Assembly (NCBI GenBank): GCA_029204225.1
Contig: CM055107.1
Coordinates: 28,669,410 to 28,733,409, forward strand
DNA: 64,000 nucleotides
Reading direction: 5' to 3'
Source: Diphasiastrum complanatum
Lineage: Eukaryota; Streptophyta; Lycopodiopsida; Lycopodiales; Lycopodiaceae
This document shows, piece by piece, positions 1 through 10,400 of this stretch (positions are counted from its first letter, which is position 1; each line of letters opens with the position of its first letter). The notes under the pieces were generated by a model that did no database searches, had not been told where the DNA came from, and saw only the letters and a program-made list of their open reading frames with translations. Position numbers and translations under genes: made by a program.

Positions 1-1060
1 TTCAATTTATACGTACGGCACAATCCATCTTTTATTTGCTTTTGTTCGCGCTTTGGAGTAGAGTCCCTATGTAATTAACAATCCGTTTTTACTTGCCTCT
101 GTTCACACTTCTGATACAGCTCCTTGCTCATAATCAGCCCATTTTTAGTTGCATTCTCTGAAGAGGTTCAATGCCTTCACACTTTGTTATACAATGAGTT
201 ATTTTGCAGAAGAAATAAAGAAAAAAAGGCATTTGGCTTCCTTTGAGTCAGCTAGCCAAAACTGATAAATTGCAATCACAAAATATGCTAGTTTTATTTT
301 GTTTTCTCTTATGCCACGTCGGCAGAAGGTTAAAAGATATAGACAGTTAGAAGGTTACTAAGTTGTGGTTAGTGTCGCTGAGGCGTGGTTAGTGTCACGA
401 CCCTGAGTCATTAAGTAGGCTATCGATATGAACAGAGATGTATGTATAAGACATTTTTTTAAATGAATGATCGCGCTCTCGTGTATTTCCTTTTGCTTCG
501 ATTACACTTCTTTCTCGTTTGCTGTTTTCTCTGTTTCTTGTGTGAATGTTCTGATTTGACAGCAAGCCTGTTCCATCAAAAACCTCACCTTGCAAACAAC
601 ACACCTTCTGGACTATGATGGTCTAGGCAGTGGCTACCAGCGATCCACACATCAAATTATTGTGCAATAATAGCAACAACGGTCATGCCAATCATTGGCT
701 GTTTCTGGGATTGCTTTTGCAGATCTTCAACTCCCTTTGTGCTGTTTCTAGTACTGGCTTCCAAAAAGGTCTCTTCTAACCGTTAATCCGCTTTGCGATA
801 CGTTATATTTTTGTCCATGACAATAGCAATTTGTTGATGCTTCTTTGCACCTCTTCAGGGAATGCAACTAAATTTTTGAATATTACCAAGAAGATTTCAC
901 AAGAAGGGAACAAAAAACCATGATAATTGATTACATTATTATCAGAGAGAATGCGGAAGCATAAGAGAGAGAGAGAAAGGAACGATTGAATGGAATGAAT
1001 TGTGAGCAGAATGCTCATACAAGAGTCTATGCGTGAGAGAGAAGAGAGAGAAGACACGAT
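1..1060. other. Non-coding spacer left of copia element A
   Basis: I see no recognisable gene here. The sequence is AT-rich with short purine tracts (GA-rich around 970-1055). It stops abruptly at 1061, where reverse-transcriptase coding sequence of copia element A starts on the minus strand, so a rearrangement or another insertion probably ends near 1060. Confidence 0.5.
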
Positions 1061-1120
1061 GTGTTGGTGATTGTTTTAACCCATAAATAGCTCTTGGTGA
1101 TTATTTTAACCCATAAATAG
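1061..1120. repeat. 30-bp tandem duplication inside the RT YGLKQSP motif
   Basis: Units 1061-1090 and 1091-1120 differ at only a few positions. On the minus strand each encodes the YGLK.SP box of copia RT, so the duplication arose inside the coding sequence, right at the truncation point of element A. Confidence 0.8.
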
Positions 1121-2110
1121 TTCGTTTGAGTTTGCAAACATTATTTCTTTCACCAGGCTTAACAAATCCTTCAATTTGATGCATATAAATTTTTTCTTCT
1201 AAATTTCCATTTAGAAAAGCGGTTTTAACATCCATTTGATGAATAAGCATATCTTTTGTTGCAGCCACAACTAAAAGAACTCTTATGGATGTCATTCTCA
1301 CAACTGGAGAGAAAGTATCGTTATAGCCAATACCTTCTACTTGAGAATATCCTTTGGCGACTAATCGTGCCTTATAACGATTAAGTGTACCATTGAAATT
1401 GAATTTTTTTTTGAAAATCCACTTACTTCCAACTGCTTTTCTTTCGGGAGGAAGAGAAGTCAGAGTCCAAGTGTTGTTTTTCATGAGCGATGAGTATTCT
1501 TCATTTAAAGCTTTTATCCATTCATTTGCTTGTGGACTAGAAAGTGCTTCATCAATGTTTTGAGGTTCATTTTCGAATATAGCACTTAAAGCAAAATAGG
1601 ATTTCCAACCAGCTTCTAGAGAATCTAAAACTTTCAAAGACGGTTTTCGTATCCTTTCAGTCCTTCAAAGAGGAGGTGAAGAAGCAGAACTTTCAGGTTG
1701 TGAATCCTCAGATTGATCATTAACAGAATCAAAATGCTCATGAATCGGTTCAACAGTAGGTTGAGGTTGTACCTCAATAGGAGGCTGATGTGGAACAATA
1801 GATTCATCTATTGTATCAATAGGATCTTGTTCCCACAATATTTCATCAAAATTAGAGTTTCTTGTCTCTAATTCTCTCACTATTTTTGATGATACGGGAG
1901 TTTCATAAAAAAATCACATCTCGAGAAACCATAATTTTGTTAGTCGCAGGATTATATAAACGATATCCTTTAGACTCAAAACTATAGCCCGTGAATATGC
2001 ACTTGATACTCTTGTCATCAAGTTTAGTGCGAGTTTCTTTGGGTACATAGACATAGTTTATAAATCCAAACTCGAAGATGAGCAACGAAAGGTTTAAAAC
2101 CAGCCTATGT
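1061..2110 (-). pseudogene. Copia A: integrase C-terminus, linker and RT N-terminus
   Basis: From the right, 2110-1903 encodes the tail of integrase (a KETRTKLDDKS-like stretch, then GYRLYNP and SRDVIF). 1880-1665 is the acidic, proline-rich linker. 1637-1101 is RVT_2-type reverse transcriptase with KWIFKKKFN, YKARLVAKGYSQ, FSPVVR and MDVKTAFLNG, whose Asp is the first catalytic residue. Coding stops at the YGLKQSPR motif, before YVDD. That motif is duplicated as two 30-bp units, 1061-1090 and 1091-1120. Several frame changes separate the parts. It belongs to element A upstream at 5564-7433. Confidence 0.85.
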
Positions 2111-2176
2111 TGTTGGGATTTGACAGGTGGATCAACCGACAATGCCTGTTGTAGCAAATGCAACAGTAGGAACTCC

Positions 2177-2365
2177 TCAGTGCATGAAACTAAGTCTATC
2201 GATTTAGTAATCAGACCGACTTTGAAGTCCCAAAGTCTGTCCTACTTGATTGAGCACAACTTCAAAGTTGCTGGATTGACTAAGTCGATTTCCTAGCCAT
2301 GCACAAATTATTTTAATTACAGAATTTAGCTTTGTAGAAGTGTTTTAGTACATTAGAGCGATAAA
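2177..2365. repeat. 189-bp hairpin-rich repeat, copy 1
   Basis: It is nearly identical to 4396-4584. The first about 125 bp begin GTGCATG (2180) and end CATGCAC (2304), and contain nested short palindromes (GACTTTG..CAAAGTC, AACTTCAAAGTT, and a CGATTTAGT/ACTAAGTCG pair). This looks like a small fold-back or MITE-like unit plus a 60-bp tail. Copy 1 sits just left of the non-coding 3' part of an RNase H remnant. Confidence 0.75.
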
Positions 2366-2433
2366 CAAAAATTCTTGTGTGCTTCCTGATTCAATCCCTT
2401 TGTAAATATGTCAGCTGCCATGTACTAGGTCCT

Positions 2434-2890
2434 TCAAAATTTCAGACTCACCTCCTTGTTGAGTATCATGTTCCTGCTACAGTGATATCTGATTTCGATG
2501 TGCTTACTCCTAGAATGAAATCTAGGATTGATAGATAATGCAATAACACTCTGATTATTAGATTGTATTACCGTTGGAGTAAACTGTTTGAGACCAATAT
2601 CAGACAATAAATTCCTCAACCAGATTGACTCTTTGGTAGCTTGAGAGACTGCAATGTATTCAGATTCTGTGGAAGACATTGCAATGGAGGTATGCTTCCG
2701 ACTGTTCCAAGATATTGGACCATTATTGAGTAAGAAGACAAATTCATAAGTCGATTTTCTGGTATCAACATAATTTGCATTTGTATATCCATGAAGTGTA
2801 CGGATCTCGGATGAACTAACATCACCATAGCAGATACATAGGTCCATAGTAGCTCTTACATATCTGATTACTCTGAAAAAAGCTTTCCAG
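2434..2890 (-). pseudogene. Copia RNase H fragment (in B)
   Basis: The minus strand encodes the C-terminal RNase H domain of a copia Pol: HWKA..R..RY, a GYTNANY-like strand, then SSTESEYIAVSQATKE.IWLR and the SRSKHIEIRYH motif near the end. The D-E-D geometry is partly visible: the Glu of TESEY is present, but the Asp of the usual CDN is Ser-Asn here (QSNNQS). Coding starts at about 2890; the upstream RT is absent and the sequence changes to an unrelated A-rich stretch. It is a fragment. Confidence 0.8.
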
Positions 2891-4077
2891 TGGATCATGC
2901 CAGGATTGGTCATGTATTGATGTTGGAAAATGAGAGAGGGTGTGTGAGACACAAAAAAAAAAAATAGCTCGAAAAGAAACGAACACAAAAAGAAGTGAAT
3001 TCAAAACTCGAACAAGAAACGAACTCGAACGAAAAGTCTTTGTGCGTAGTGGAATGAGCTATATTTCTTTCCCTAAGCATGACTACGCCTATCAGAAACA
3101 AACAGAATGTTAGTGATAGAAATCACGGTCGACCTGATTACGTAGCCAAACATTAAGCAATAAAAACATCAGAGAATAATTTGTCGCGAATGATTCGCGA
3201 AGAGTTAGACTGAGATCGACTGATAATCAGTCGCGAATTAGTCGTGAAAGACAAGACTGAATATTAGTCGTCAACAACTAGACTGATAATAATTTGCTAA
3301 GAACAGATTACCAGTGATAAGAGTCAGACAGAATGTATAAAAGCATAGTAATATTGATACATATCTGAACATAGAACGAGACATAGTTGCTATCAAATTA
3401 AGTATAGCAAAATATACATGTCAATAATGATGTGGAGCACAAGACAATAGCGGACGAAACCGCAAGTTCTACAAAGCTAATTCAATATGTAAAAGGAATG
3501 AATCAATGCGCAAGGCATCTACTTTGTCTATCTCTAATAAGCTTCTGATGCTATTATTTTCACACACCGTCTGAATACACAAGTGGTATTCAATATATAT
3601 ACACAATTTTACAGGTGTGCAGATGAAGAAGGTACAAATTGGATGTGCTATTTGTAGGAGATCATGAGTGGCTGCTGTCGTTGTCAAATCTGTTAGCACA
3701 GTTGCATAGGATGAGCGTGAAAAGGCCGCGACGTCAGCCTTTGCTGAAATGAACGTTGGTGAAGATGCGAAAAATGCGACACTATGACGAAATGCCTTGG
3801 GATTTGATTTACAGGGTGCCTTCGCTTTTCCTAGGGCACCTTCGGCATTTTGTAAGGCAGTGTCGTCTTTTTCGCCTGCCATAAATCACATGTAAAAATA
3901 GTGTCGCATTTTTTGCCTTTTTCGCCTGTGAAAATTTACTTGTATTTATGCAGACAGTCGAGTTTTTCGCTTGTCTTATTTTACATGTAAATATGCAGAC
4001 TGTGCGACAACATGAGTAAATATGCAACATGAATGGAGGCAGATTAATTTAGGAGAGTGGAGGAGATAAATCCAACA
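2891..4077. other. Non-coding part of insertion B, probably LTR sequence
   Basis: No conserved protein is visible. The segment ends AAATCCAACA at 4077, immediately before a polypurine tract on the minus strand, so its right portion is best read as a 3' LTR (U3 start at 4077). Its last about 90 bp resemble 5480-5562. A 137-codon open frame at 3469-3882 (minus) has no recognisable domain and probably reflects chance. Confidence 0.5.
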
Positions 4078-4395
4078 CCCCCACTTAATATGGATCCGTG
4101 AATGCCTTGATCTTCAGACTGAGCAATGCACAAAATTTGTTGTGTGCATTAACACTTAATGCCTTCGTGAATATATCTGCAACCGTGTCCTGCATTCTGC
4201 AGTACGTTAAGCTCACCTCCTTGTTGAGAACTTTGCCCCTGATGTAGTGATATCTGATTTCAATGTGCTTACTCCTAGAGTGAAATCTAGGGCTGGTCGA
4301 TAAGGCTATGATTATCATAGAATAAAATTGTGGGGTTGTACTGATACAAACTAATGTCTGACAGTAAATTTCTCAACCAAAACGCTTCCTTAATA
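4078..4395 (-). pseudogene. Second copia RNase H fragment with 3' polypurine tract (in B)
   Basis: The minus strand encodes KEAFWLRNLLSD, SPRFHSRSKHIEIRYHYIR and DTVADIFTKAL, the very end of a copia Pol, with a frame break between the parts around 4318. Directly after the stop lie a short 3' untranslated stretch and the polypurine tract at 4078-4086. On its 5' side the coding sequence is cut exactly where the 189-bp repeat begins (4396). Confidence 0.8.
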
Positions 4396-4584
4396 TCAGT
4401 GCATGAAACTAAGTCTATCGATTTAGTAATCAGACCGACTTCGAAGTCTCGAAGTCTGTCCTACTTGATTGATCACAACTTCAAAGATGCTGGATCGACT
4501 AAGTCGATTCTCTAGCCATGCACAAATTATCTTGATTACAAAATTTAGCTTTGTGGAAGCGTTTTAGTACATTAGAGCGATAAA
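4396..4584. repeat. 189-bp hairpin-rich repeat, copy 2
   Basis: This is the direct-orientation partner of 2177-2365, with the same GTGCATG (4399) and CATGCAC (4523) ends of the inner unit. It abruptly truncates an RNase H reading frame on its left. Confidence 0.75.
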
Positions 4585-5106
4585 TCGACAGGAGCTATTA
4601 GTCATACAAGAATGATTTAATCTACTAACAACGAATAACCAGAACATGAACTAAAAAGAAAGCATTCAAGAAGACATACATGACTTAGATTATTGGAACA
4701 GAAGTTATTCAGTCATGAAAGAAATATGCAGTCTGGAATGCATGCAGAGTCGCGATCCTCCTGAAACATTACTCTGTGATAACAGAGAGAAAGATCAAAA
4801 CAATTGCGCTCTGAAGCTCGACTTGACCGAACTAGTTGACAAGTGAGCTGATACAATGTTCATGCAGATAGAAGATGGAGCCTCTGGTTGTTCATGGAGA
4901 TTAGTTGCAGCAACTGATAAGTAGCTGTATATATACACATGGCTAACCGATTAAAAGAATGATTAATGTGTGATTTACAAATAGGATTAAGACACTATGT
5001 GTTGTTGGCAATCGCACTCGGACAATATCTGATTCAGTTGGAGATTTTGTCCAGCTCTGACAAATGTACTGGTGAGCCGCCAAATTGATGACATTGACGT
5101 TTGGAA

Positions 5107-5400
5107 AACTTCGATGTCGAGGAAGTCGATGACATGGAAATCGAGGATTTCATAGCTTCCCTTTGACCAGACGTCGAAGTCAGAGACTTCGATGTCGATG
5201 AAGTCGATGATGTAGAAGTCGAGGACTTCGTAGCTTCCCTTTGATCAGATGTCGAAGTTAGAGACTTCGATGTTGAGGAAGTCGATGACGTGGAAGTCGA
5301 GGACTTCGTAGCTTCCCTTTGATCAGACGACGAAGTCGGAGACTTCGATGTCGATGAAGTCGATGACATGCAAGTCGAGGATTTCGATGTCGAGGCCGGG
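5107..5400. repeat. 78-bp minisatellite, three full units plus partial ends
   Basis: Full units are 5146-5223, 5224-5301 and 5302-5379, each starting GA(C/T)TTC.TAGCTTCCCTTTGA, with partial units on both sides. The period is a multiple of three, so the minus strand stays open and spells Ser/Thr/Lys-rich 26-residue repeats. It lies inside the right part of insertion B and is rich in the GTCGA/TCGAC theme also seen in the 189-bp repeat. Confidence 0.85.
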
Positions 5401-5563
5401 CTCAAAACCATTTGTCAGGAAAAGTCGATGTCGGGCATGTCGATGTAGATTGTCATCTACTTTCCTTGTATTTCTGCAGACTGTAAGAATATTTACAATA
5501 GCAAAATGAATGGATCTAGATTAGTAGAGAGCGATAGGGATGGAGAGGATAGAAATGTAACAC

Positions 5564-6560
5564 ATGCTTCATAGGGAGTTGTTTCATGTAAATGAGCATA
5601 AATTTTGACTATAGGAAGCAGTAGAAACTGCATTAGCCCAGAAAGATTGAGATAAGGAATGATCTTTGAGTAAACAACATGCACATTCTACTAGCGTGCA
5701 ATTTTTACGTTCAGCAACACCATTTTGTTGAGGAGAATAGGGGACTATAAATTGACGAACGATGCCATTTGTAGCATAGGAAATTTTGAAAATATTTGAA
5801 CGATATTCTCTGCCATTATCACATCTTAGCATTTTTAGAGATTGACCAATTTGTTTTTCAGCAAAGGCTTTGTAGACTTGAAAGAAATGAAAGGGTTGTG
5901 ATTTTAAACGAAGAAGATAGATTGTACAATATCGTGAAAAATCGTCAATGAAGGTGATAAAATATTTGGATCTGCCATGTGAAACTATCTTCATTAGACC
6001 ACAAATGTTAGTATGTACTAACTCTAATGGATGAATAGTATGAGTGTGTGACTTTTTGGGGAAAGAAGCTCTTTGATGCTTGCCATAGATGCAAGATGAA
6101 CAAAGTGCTTGTGTTGAAGATAAATTGACATCAAAGTCTCTTAAAAGATTGAGATGCTTGATTTGGTTAAGATATTGAAAATTGACATGACCAAGACAAC
6201 AATGCCACAATAGAGGATCAAGAGTTTTGCTTGAAGAAGCAATCATGGAAGAAATCGGAACTTTGGCATGTATTTTAAACAAGTTGCCTTCACGATGAAC
6301 TTGTGCTACGGTGTTTCCTTTATAATCCTTGACAGTGCACAATTGTGAAGAAAACTCAACATATAATTCTTGATCAGTCTACAACATCTATTATACATAT
6401 TCGCTATTTTTCTATCATGTTGCATTCATGCTGAATGTTTAATTACCTCTCCTCTTCTTCTTCGATTCTCTATTAAATCAAGATGAAAACCAATTTTTAT
6501 TGGAAGTCATATGTTGAGAAGCACCGGAATCAATGTACCAACAAAAATTGTCACCAGTAT
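5564..6560 (-). pseudogene. Copia A: protease, GAG-pre-integrase and integrase core
   Basis: On the minus strand a protease motif WYIDSGASQHM (Asp codon near 6530) is followed by the pre-integrase segment (GNLFKIHA), the HHCC zinc-binding region (WH..LGH ... CSSC) and the integrase core. In the core the first catalytic position is HTNICG, Asn instead of the usual Asp; the second Asp (RCDNGREY) and the Glu (NGVAERKN) are present. The frame ends at the TPYEA motif where insertion B begins. The protease is out of frame with gag upstream. This integrase would be inactive. Confidence 0.85.
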
Positions 6561-6575
6561 AGAGGCAAGCTGCTG

Positions 6576-7433
6576 TTATGTAGTAACCATAAATAATTCC
6601 TCTTGAGCAGGTGGAGGTTTTGAAGCAACATTTGCTTGGGCCTTTTTCTTTTCATTATAGATACGTTTATGACATTCTTTTATGTGATGTCCCATTTTCT
6701 TGCAATAACTACACTTAATATTCCTTTTATTAAGTGGTTTATTTTCTAAATTATCTTTTTCTTGGTGTTGATTCGGTGAGAAAAACTTTTTCTTACCACC
6801 CTTTTTATTGTTCGAATAGAAGGCTATAGTAGTCTCGCTAGACATACCGTGGTCTTGTCGACGAACTTCTTTTTGTAATAATGAAGAAGTGACCTTGTGC
6901 AAGGTCAAATTTGCTTGCGTGCCTAAAGAGCCCACATGTTGATAAGATTCTGGAAGACTCCCTAAAAGAGTCATGACCACATCCATATCGGACATGGTAG
7001 AACCAACTATCGCAAGTTGACCCACCAAAAACTTGAAGTTATTGATATGATCAGCCATTTTATCGGTTTCAGGCATTCGAAGTTGGAAAAACTTCTTACA
7101 TAAGAAAAGACGTGTATTTACATTTTGAGATTCATACGTTTGACGTAAAATGTCCCATGCCTCTTGTGAGATTTTGGCTTGACTGACATGAATAATAACA
7201 TTGTCTCTTAGGTTCAGAATAATAGATGCTAAAGCACGACCATCTCTAAGCTCCCACTTGCTCTTAGGGTCCTCTGATGTATTAACGCCAATGGGCTTTA
7301 GTTCAGTTCCCTTAACTATTTTGAACAAGTCTTTTTCAAGTAATAACATTCGCATTTTGAGTTTCCATAAATGGAAATCGGTACCATCGAATCTCTCAAT
7401 GAGACGATGGGTTTCAGTTAAGGCAACCGCCAT
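6576..7433 (-). CDS. gag: Copia A Gag polyprotein (uninterrupted)
   Basis: A 285-residue open frame encodes a copia Gag. It has the N-terminal FDGTDFHLWKLKMRMLL motif, the UBN2-type helical core (EAWDILRQTYES, GSLPESYQ) at about residues 20-195, a Lys-rich basic stretch, and one CCHC zinc knuckle (CSYCKKMGHHIKEC) near residue 240. The start is the first Met of the conserved N-terminus. Gag would form the cytoplasmic virus-like particle. The frame stops right before the protease, which lies in another frame. It is the best preserved gene of element A, but there is no sign that it is expressed. Confidence 0.85.
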   Translation of the reverse strand: MAVALTETHRLIERFDGTDFHLWKLKMRMLLLEKDLFKIVKGTELKPIGVNTSEDPKSKWELRDGRALASIILNLRDNVIIHVSQAKISQEAWDILRQTYESQNVNTRLFLCKKFFQLRMPETDKMADHINNFKFLVGQLAIVGSTMSDMDVVMTLLGSLPESYQHVGSLGTQANLTLHKVTSSLLQKEVRRQDHGMSSETTIAFYSNNKKGGKKKFFSPNQHQEKDNLENKPLNKRNIKCSYCKKMGHHIKECHKRIYNEKKKAQANVASKPPPAQEELFMVTT

Positions 7434-7707
7434 TTAGATAAATGGGGCAAAATCAGAATGCCAATAATTGTCTTGAAATGGAATGCTGAAAAAAACTTAT
7501 AGAAAAGCCATAGGAATGTTGAGATATTGCTTTTTAGAATATTGTTTTATATAGAGATTGTGTTAAGAAATCGAAAACACTATGCTTGCTTGAGTGGGGG
7601 TGTTGCGGGACTTTGTTGTCAAGCCACGCACAGGAGGCTTGTGCGCGTGCTTGCCTTCGTGACGGTGCCTGAGCGCACATCATTCTCCAATTGTCCCATA
7701 AGGTAGC
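7434..7707. other. Spacer right of gag A
   Basis: This would be the 5' leader of element A, but no primer-binding site complementary to initiator tRNA-Met is visible. No other gene is recognised. Confidence 0.4.
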
Positions 7708-8576
7708 AATGCACAATAGAACAAAGTAGTAGCGTAGACAAAAACTTGCACTCTGATTGATTGAAAAATGAGTACAATAGCGTGAAGCAATAACATGAGA
7801 CTGTGTATCGAAGAATAAGATTCAGTTGAATGTCGTTGAGTAAAAACTAGTTGGCTACAGAGTAATGCCTATTGAATAAATGAATCTGATTAGGGCGTTG
7901 ACTCCAATGTAGATTCACATTGATTATTGGATGTCAGTGATCAGTACATTGAAAGCATGACATTAATCTACTCAATTTACTAGATTTGTCCTACAATAGG
8001 TAGCTGCCATTCTGACCATAAATGTATGTACAGAGTAGGTGGACTGTCAATATAAGGTCCTACTTCTAGGATCCAACTCTAAGCATGCCAAACAAAGCAA
8101 CAACAAAGGGAACGGGTGGTGGATAAACTAACCCAATCAAACCTAGATCGTACAGATCTAGCCTCCAAGCTATGGATCAATTACAGTCATGGAAAGAGGA
8201 ATCACACTAGCAGCATGTAGCTACCAATCACATAATCAAGCAGTAGTGAGAGCCCAATAGGTATACTTATACCCTCCAAGGCCTATGCACCACTAGTAGT
8301 GCACTGTGACACCTCACTGGACACCTCTACAACCTATTTGGGCCACGTCATCCAGTTTTCCAATGACTCATTGAAAGACCCATACCAACTCCACCACCAT
8401 GTGTTTAGGCCTACAACCATTAATTATGACCATGTACACATAAGGGCCCCAATTCCCTTATAGATAGTCAGAATTAACTTACGGGTTGTTGGTCTACTGA
8501 TCTTTGGCATGGACACGCTATCCGAGACCAATCATGGCATGACAGTCAATGTCGTGACGTGGGTCGGATTTTTGGT
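7708..8576. repeat. 370-bp repeat R, copy 1, carrying a 499-bp insertion
   Basis: 7708-8051 plus 8551-8576 align in direct orientation with 13231-13602. The copy starts AATGCACAATAGAACAAAG and ends GACGTGGGTCGGATTT.TGG. The two copies flank copia element C. Copy 1 ends exactly where the LTR-like segment at 8577 begins. It is not coding, and its nature (LTR part or older dispersed repeat) is unresolved. Confidence 0.75.
8052..8550. mobile_element. 499-bp insertion in repeat R with 6-bp flanking duplication
   Basis: Compared with the uninterrupted copy of R (13570-13580), copy 1 has 499 extra bases bounded by GTCAAT at 8046-8051 and again at 8545-8550. The other copy has a single related ATCAAC. 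No long ORF, TG..CA ends or clear terminal inverted repeats are seen. A short non-autonomous DNA element or a filler insertion are both possible. Confidence 0.6.
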
Positions 8577-8890
8577 TGACAATATCGAAAAATACAACAT
8601 ATCGAAAATATACAATGACTCAAGAAATTACGGGATTGACTCGAAAGATTACAACTCGAGTCGAGTTGATCCGGTATCGAGAAATTTTAAAAATACGAGT
8701 CGATGCGAGTTGATCCGGTATCGAGAAATTTTAAAAATGCGAGTCAAGTCGAGTCTATTTGATCCAGTATCGAAAAAAATCTGATTTTGAATTTCGATCT
8801 TCTGCTTAAAAATTCAAGTCACCTCTTTTTTTGGTTTTCTAGTATAAGTATATATAGCTTTCAGGAGGGCTCGAGCATTAAAATCCAACA
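8577..8890 (-). repeat. Putative 3' LTR of copia element C
   Basis: Bounded by TGACAATATC on the left and AAATCCAACA on the right (minus strand TGTTGGATTT at the 5' end), it directly abuts a polypurine tract (minus strand TAAGGAGGAG, 8891-8900). Inside is a duplicated 47-bp motif (GAGTTGATCCGGTATCGAGAAA... at about 8683 and 8728). The matching 5' LTR could not be found, so the assignment rests on the end motifs and the tract. Confidence 0.6.
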
Positions 8891-8992
8891 CTCCTCCTTA
8901 ATGTCGATCCTGAAAAACTTCGATCTTCAGATTTAGCATATTGCTAAATCTGAAATGATGCTCCTTGGATAGTGCTTTCATGAAGTAATCTG

Positions 8993-9471
8993 CTACCATA
9001 AAATTTGTCCTACAGTAAACCAATGACACTTCTTGATTTGCACTTTCTCTCTAAGGTAGTGATACCTGATTTCGATATGCTTGCTCCAAGAATGAAATCT
9101 CGGATTTAGAGATAGTGCGATTGTGCTTTGATTATCACAATAGATGGTCGTTGGATGTGGCTGAGCAAGGTTGATATCTACAAGCAAGTTCCTTAGCCAA
9201 ATTGCCTCCTTGGTAGCATTTGTGGTAGCTATGTATTTTGATTTGGTTGATGATAATGCTACTGAAGACTGTTCCATGAGATTGGGCCTTGATTGAGGGC
9301 CTTGATTGAACAAGAACACAAATCCAGAAGTCGATCTTCTGGTGTTGATATCCCTTGCCCAATATGCATTTGTGTAACCTTCGAGAATATTGGCAGATTG
9401 GCTGTCTCCATAATAGATGCTAAGATGCTTTGGCTTGGACGTACTTCATGACCTTCATGAGAGCTTTCCAA
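8993..9471 (-). pseudogene. Copia C RNase H domain
   Basis: Two overlapping frames encode the domain: HWKALMKVMKYV at the right end, then SSTKSKYIATTNATKEAIWLR, YCDNQSTIALSLNPRFH and SKHIEIRYHYLREKV. The catalytic Glu of the usual SS.EAEY motif is Lys here (TKSKY), while CDN is retained. The coding end is followed by a short 3' stretch and the polypurine tract. Confidence 0.8.
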
Positions 9472-10400
9472 TGCGTTGGCCCTGGATTCGATAGGAACTG
9501 GTTGAGACAGCTGATCAAGTATGCAAGGTTGGGTCGAGTGCAGAGCATTGCATACATTAGTGAGCCGATGATGGAGTGAAATGGATAGTGCTTCATTTCC
9601 TCCTTTTCTACCTCAGTTTGAAGACATTGCTCCTTTGATAGCTTTAGACTAGGGTCGAGTGGAAAGTAGCTCAATTTGCAATTGGTCATTCCATATTTGT
9701 CCAACACGTTGGTGAGATATCGTTGTTGACTAATGAAAAACTGTCTGCTGGATCGAATTTGTTGAATCTGAATTCCGAGACAGTAATTCACTGGACCCAT
9801 ATCAGTCATCCTATATTCCTGTGATAGCATGCATTTGGTGTCCTTCAACAAATTCAGATTGTTACTAAACAATAACGTATCATCTACATAAAGAGTGATG
9901 ATTATAAAGGAATCCGATACAAACTATAGACATTCGAGTCTGCCGAGTTTGGAATAAAACCATTTTCAATTACAAATGCATTAATTTTTTGGAACCAGGC
10001 TCTTGGTGACTGTTTTAGACCATATAAAGCCTTGTGGATTTTGCACACTAGGTGCTCCTTACTCTTCAGTTCGTATCCCTCTGGTTGCGACATATAAATC
10101 TCCTCTTTGATAGTCCCGTTGAGGAAAGTGGTCTAAACATTCATTTGGTGGAGTTTGAGATCTGCTGCAGCTGCATGAGAGTAGTAATTGAATTGAAACG
10201 TGTTTCACAACAGGGCTGAAGGTCTCGGAATAATCCAGATCTGGAATATGGGAGAAGCCTTTGGCAACCAGCTTGGTCTTGTATCGATTTGATCTTCCTT
10301 CAGCATCATACTTCGCTTTGAATATTCATTCGCATGGAATCAGATTTCGATCTTTTGGCAACCCAGTTAACAGTTCACGTTTGATTCTCGATCAGAGAAT
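9472..10400 (-). pseudogene. Copia C reverse transcriptase
   Basis: Reading leftward from about 10400 one finds degenerate YKTKLVAKGFSHI and TFSPVVKH segments, then QPEGYELKSKEHLVCKIHKALYGLKQSPRAWFQK and, after a stop at about 9903, LYVDDTLLFSNNLNLL. The YVDD catalytic box is intact (near 9885). MTDMGPVNYCLGIQI and YLTNVLDKYGM follow, as in other copia RTs. At least two frame breaks make it inactive. Confidence 0.85.

Larger units (their letters stand above)
2111..5562 (-). mobile_element. Mosaic copia-derived insertion B inside element A
   Basis: This block separates two parts of one integrase gene, so it inserted into A. It holds two separate copia RNase H remnants (2434-2890 and 4085-4395), both minus strand, and two copies of a 189-bp repeat (2177-2365, 4396-4584). 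At 4077/4078 a polypurine tract (minus strand AAGTGGGGG) meets TGTTGGATTT, a typical start of a copia 3' LTR. The right edge 5562 begins TGTTACATTT on the minus strand, and 5480-5562 resembles 3990-4077, suggesting two related LTR ends. Complete LTR boundaries and a target duplication could not be settled. The block is probably more than one event. Confidence 0.6.
1061..7433 (-). mobile_element. Ty1/copia retrotransposon A, 3'-truncated and interrupted
   Basis: Read on the minus strand, the domains follow copia order: gag (7433-6576), protease motif (about 6530), GAG-pre-integrase and integrase core (6342-5564), then after an interruption the integrase C-terminus, linker and the N-terminal third of RT (2110-1061). 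The segment 2111-5562 is a later insertion: the integrase breaks just after its TPYEA motif at about 5564 and resumes near 2110 with the downstream FG..YVHVP-type segment. The 3' half (YVDD, RNase H, 3' LTR) is missing left of 1061. Frameshifts and stops mean it is not autonomous. No convincing 5' LTR or primer-binding site was found right of the gag start. Confidence 0.85.

Noticed and set aside
5034-5411. Ser/Thr-rich 125-residue protein on the minus strand
   Set aside because: It is produced by the 78-bp minisatellite, whose length is divisible by three; there is no family match or start context.
4077-5562. Insertion B as one intact element with LTRs ending at 4077 and 5562
   Set aside because: The ends look related, but the left boundary, target duplication and order of the 189-bp repeats do not fit a single simple element.
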